64,000 nucleotides of DNA from Paraburkholderia sp. BL10I2N1. Lineage in GTDB: Bacteria > Pseudomonadota > Gammaproteobacteria > Burkholderiales > Burkholderiaceae. The notes beneath the pieces are model-generated. The model had not been told where the DNA came from. It ran no database searches and worked only from the letters and a program-made list of their open reading frames with translations. The position numbers were made by a program, and so were the translations under genes. Location of the stretch: positions 1,798,001-1,862,000 of the forward strand of contig NZ_SNWA01000002.1 in the NCBI RefSeq assembly GCF_004361815.1, in the 5' to 3' direction. The first letter of the stretch is position 1. The number at the start of each line of letters is the position of its first letter. Positions 63,267 through 64,000 of the stretch are shown here, piece by piece.

Positions 63267-63626
63267 ATGCGTCTCACCATTTTGATTAACGGGTCCGATC
63301 CCACCGTGAATCATGACTACGCTGTGCTATGGCTTGATATCGATCAGCATCGGTGGTCGAGAGAATCACACCAGGGGATCGACATTCCACCATGGGGCGA
63401 ATTGCGCGACGTCGATGGCGTCACGATGCTCTGCGCGCCCAGCACGGATGCGCCGCTTTGTACGCTGCGCGGTTTGCATGTCGACCGGAAACAGCGTGTA
63501 AGCGCGGCGCAGGGATCGGCAGCGTGGTCCTCGCCCAAAGCTCGCGCACCGACGAACGGATACTGGCGGCTGCAGGCTGTCGACAGACAACCCGTGCACG
63601 CCGAGCATGGCGTCTTCGATGGCTGA
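63267..63626 (+). CDS. Hypothetical protein (119 aa)
   Basis: Starts at the ATG 63267 with GGAG nine bases upstream. It begins MRLTILINGSDPTVNHDYAV and is soluble, with several Trp residues; no family recognised. A good hairpin terminator follows its stop. It may be a conserved hypothetical of the genus. No functional clue from neighbours (divergent rubrerythrin, convergent GFA protein). Confidence 0.6.
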   Translation: MRLTILINGSDPTVNHDYAVLWLDIDQHRWSRESHQGIDIPPWGELRDVDGVTMLCAPSTDAPLCTLRGLHVDRKQRVSAAQGSAAWSSPKARAPTNGYWRLQAVDRQPVHAEHGVFDG

Positions 63627-63645
63627 GTTGCCGCGCTTTTTTGCG

Positions 63646-63678
63646 GGGCGTGCCTGGTTTCGTCGGCACGCCCTTTTT
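63646..63678. terminator. Rho-independent terminator between convergent genes
   Basis: GGGCGTGCC and GGCACGCCC form a 9-bp perfect stem with a 10-base loop, followed by TTTTT. It lies 20 bases after the hypothetical gene stop and 14 before the stop of the convergent GFA gene. Confidence 0.85.
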
Positions 63679-63691
63679 GCGTGTGGAGGAA

Positions 63692-64000
63692 TCAGCGGCT
63701 CGCGCCGTCGAACGGTGTCGGATGCAGCGCGTCGAGGTCGATACCGTCCAGATAGCGCACGTTGATCGCAGCGGTTTTCGTTCCATCCGGCGCCGTACCG
63801 AAAGCAAAAGCTTCGACTCCGCATACCGTACAGAAGCGATGCCGAATCGCATACTTGTTGAACAGATATTCACGGGTCGCGTTTTCGGCCGCCGCCAGGC
63901 TGAACCTGCTGGCCGGCGCGAATGCCCAGATCAAGCCGCGTTTCGTGCAGATGGAACAGTTGCAGACGATCGCCTGGTCGAGATCGACGTCGACTGCAAA
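63692..64000 (-). CDS. GFA-family (glutathione-dependent formaldehyde-activating-like) protein, 5' truncated
   Basis: The frame is open to the window edge, so the N-terminus is missing; 102 residues are visible. Near the edge is VCNCSICTKRG (CxCxxC zinc motif) and later HRFCTVCGVEAFAFG (CxxC), the two metal sites of the GFA/CENP-V fold. Members are mostly uncharacterised zinc proteins despite the family name. It is convergent with the hypothetical gene across a terminator. Confidence 0.88.
   Translation of the reverse strand, partial: FAVDVDLDQAIVCNCSICTKRGLIWAFAPASRFSLAAAENATREYLFNKYAIRHRFCTVCGVEAFAFGTAPDGTKTAAINVRYLDGIDLDALHPTPFDGASR

Overview
This is a high-GC chromosomal window from a beta-proteobacterium, most likely Burkholderiaceae of the Paraburkholderia/Caballeronia type. 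The basis is gene content: a true ACC deaminase with its Lrp-type regulator, many LysR/IclR/AraC regulators, Rieske oxygenases, a Burkholderia-style PXPV-repeat periplasmic protein, an ECF42-type sigma factor with DGPF proteins, and a PiuA/PiuC iron pair. I saw no rRNA, tRNA, CRISPR array or intact insertion sequence. Taxonomy is inferred from protein appearance only; no search was run.

Layout. 1-2.4 kb: a truncated C45-family acyltransferase, a class III aminotransferase and a small unknown protein. 2.5-4.1 kb: two His-rich envelope proteins and a stand-alone PhoU. 4.5-6.8 kb: a DHA2 efflux pump divergent from an ArsR regulator. 6.8-10.1 kb: ECF42 sigma factor cassette (two DGPF proteins, SRPBCC, VOC, sigma). 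10.3-12.3 kb: SDR and divergent GlxA-type regulator. 12.5-15.7 kb: Fur-box-preceded TonB receptor and PiuC. 16.5-21.1 kb: LysR, PLP gamma-family lyase and an amino-acid ABC transporter. 22.1-24.6 kb: PAS-GGDEF-EAL protein. 24.6-26.6 kb: LysR and a frameshifted alpha/beta hydrolase. 26.6-28.9 kb: acdS with acdR. 28.9-33.8 kb: cardiolipin synthase, LysE exporter, a DsbA-fold isomerase plus a CmcJ/NvfI oxygenase, LysR. 34-37 kb: chemoreceptor, Rieske oxygenase, relic of an isochorismatase-family gene. 37-41.4 kb: LysR, pirin, DoxX, AraC, EamA. 41.7-43.5 kb: small secreted proteins with a VirB1-like lytic transglycosylase. 43.6-60.2 kb: GNAT, then the main feature of the window, a catabolic locus. 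60.3-62.9 kb: DUF3501, Fe-S protein and rubrerythrin. 63-64 kb: an unknown protein and a truncated GFA protein.

The catabolic locus is 14 genes on the minus strand from 57701 down to 44202, mostly overlapping or separated by under 120 bases and ending at a strong terminator. It encodes a Rieske ferredoxin, a small HTH-like protein, a Rieske oxygenase alpha subunit, two SDRs, a cupin, an alpha/beta hydrolase, an IclR regulator, a ThDP-dependent enzyme, an aspartate-dehydrogenase-like enzyme, an aldehyde dehydrogenase, an extradiol-type VOC dioxygenase, an FAD ferredoxin reductase and an MFS importer. A divergent porin and a second, very similar IclR gene follow on the other side. This reads as a complete uptake, ring hydroxylation, ring cleavage and side-chain processing pathway, but I cannot name its substrate.

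The most interesting observation is regulatory. Three promoters (the catabolic operon, the porin, and the chemoreceptor 24 kb away) share one architecture: a -10 box, a CCATA motif just after it, and exactly 18 bases after the -10 box an 18-base element related to GTTCC-TTATAT-GGAACAT. This suggests one IclR-controlled regulon that couples chemotaxis, outer-membrane uptake and catabolism of the same unknown compound.
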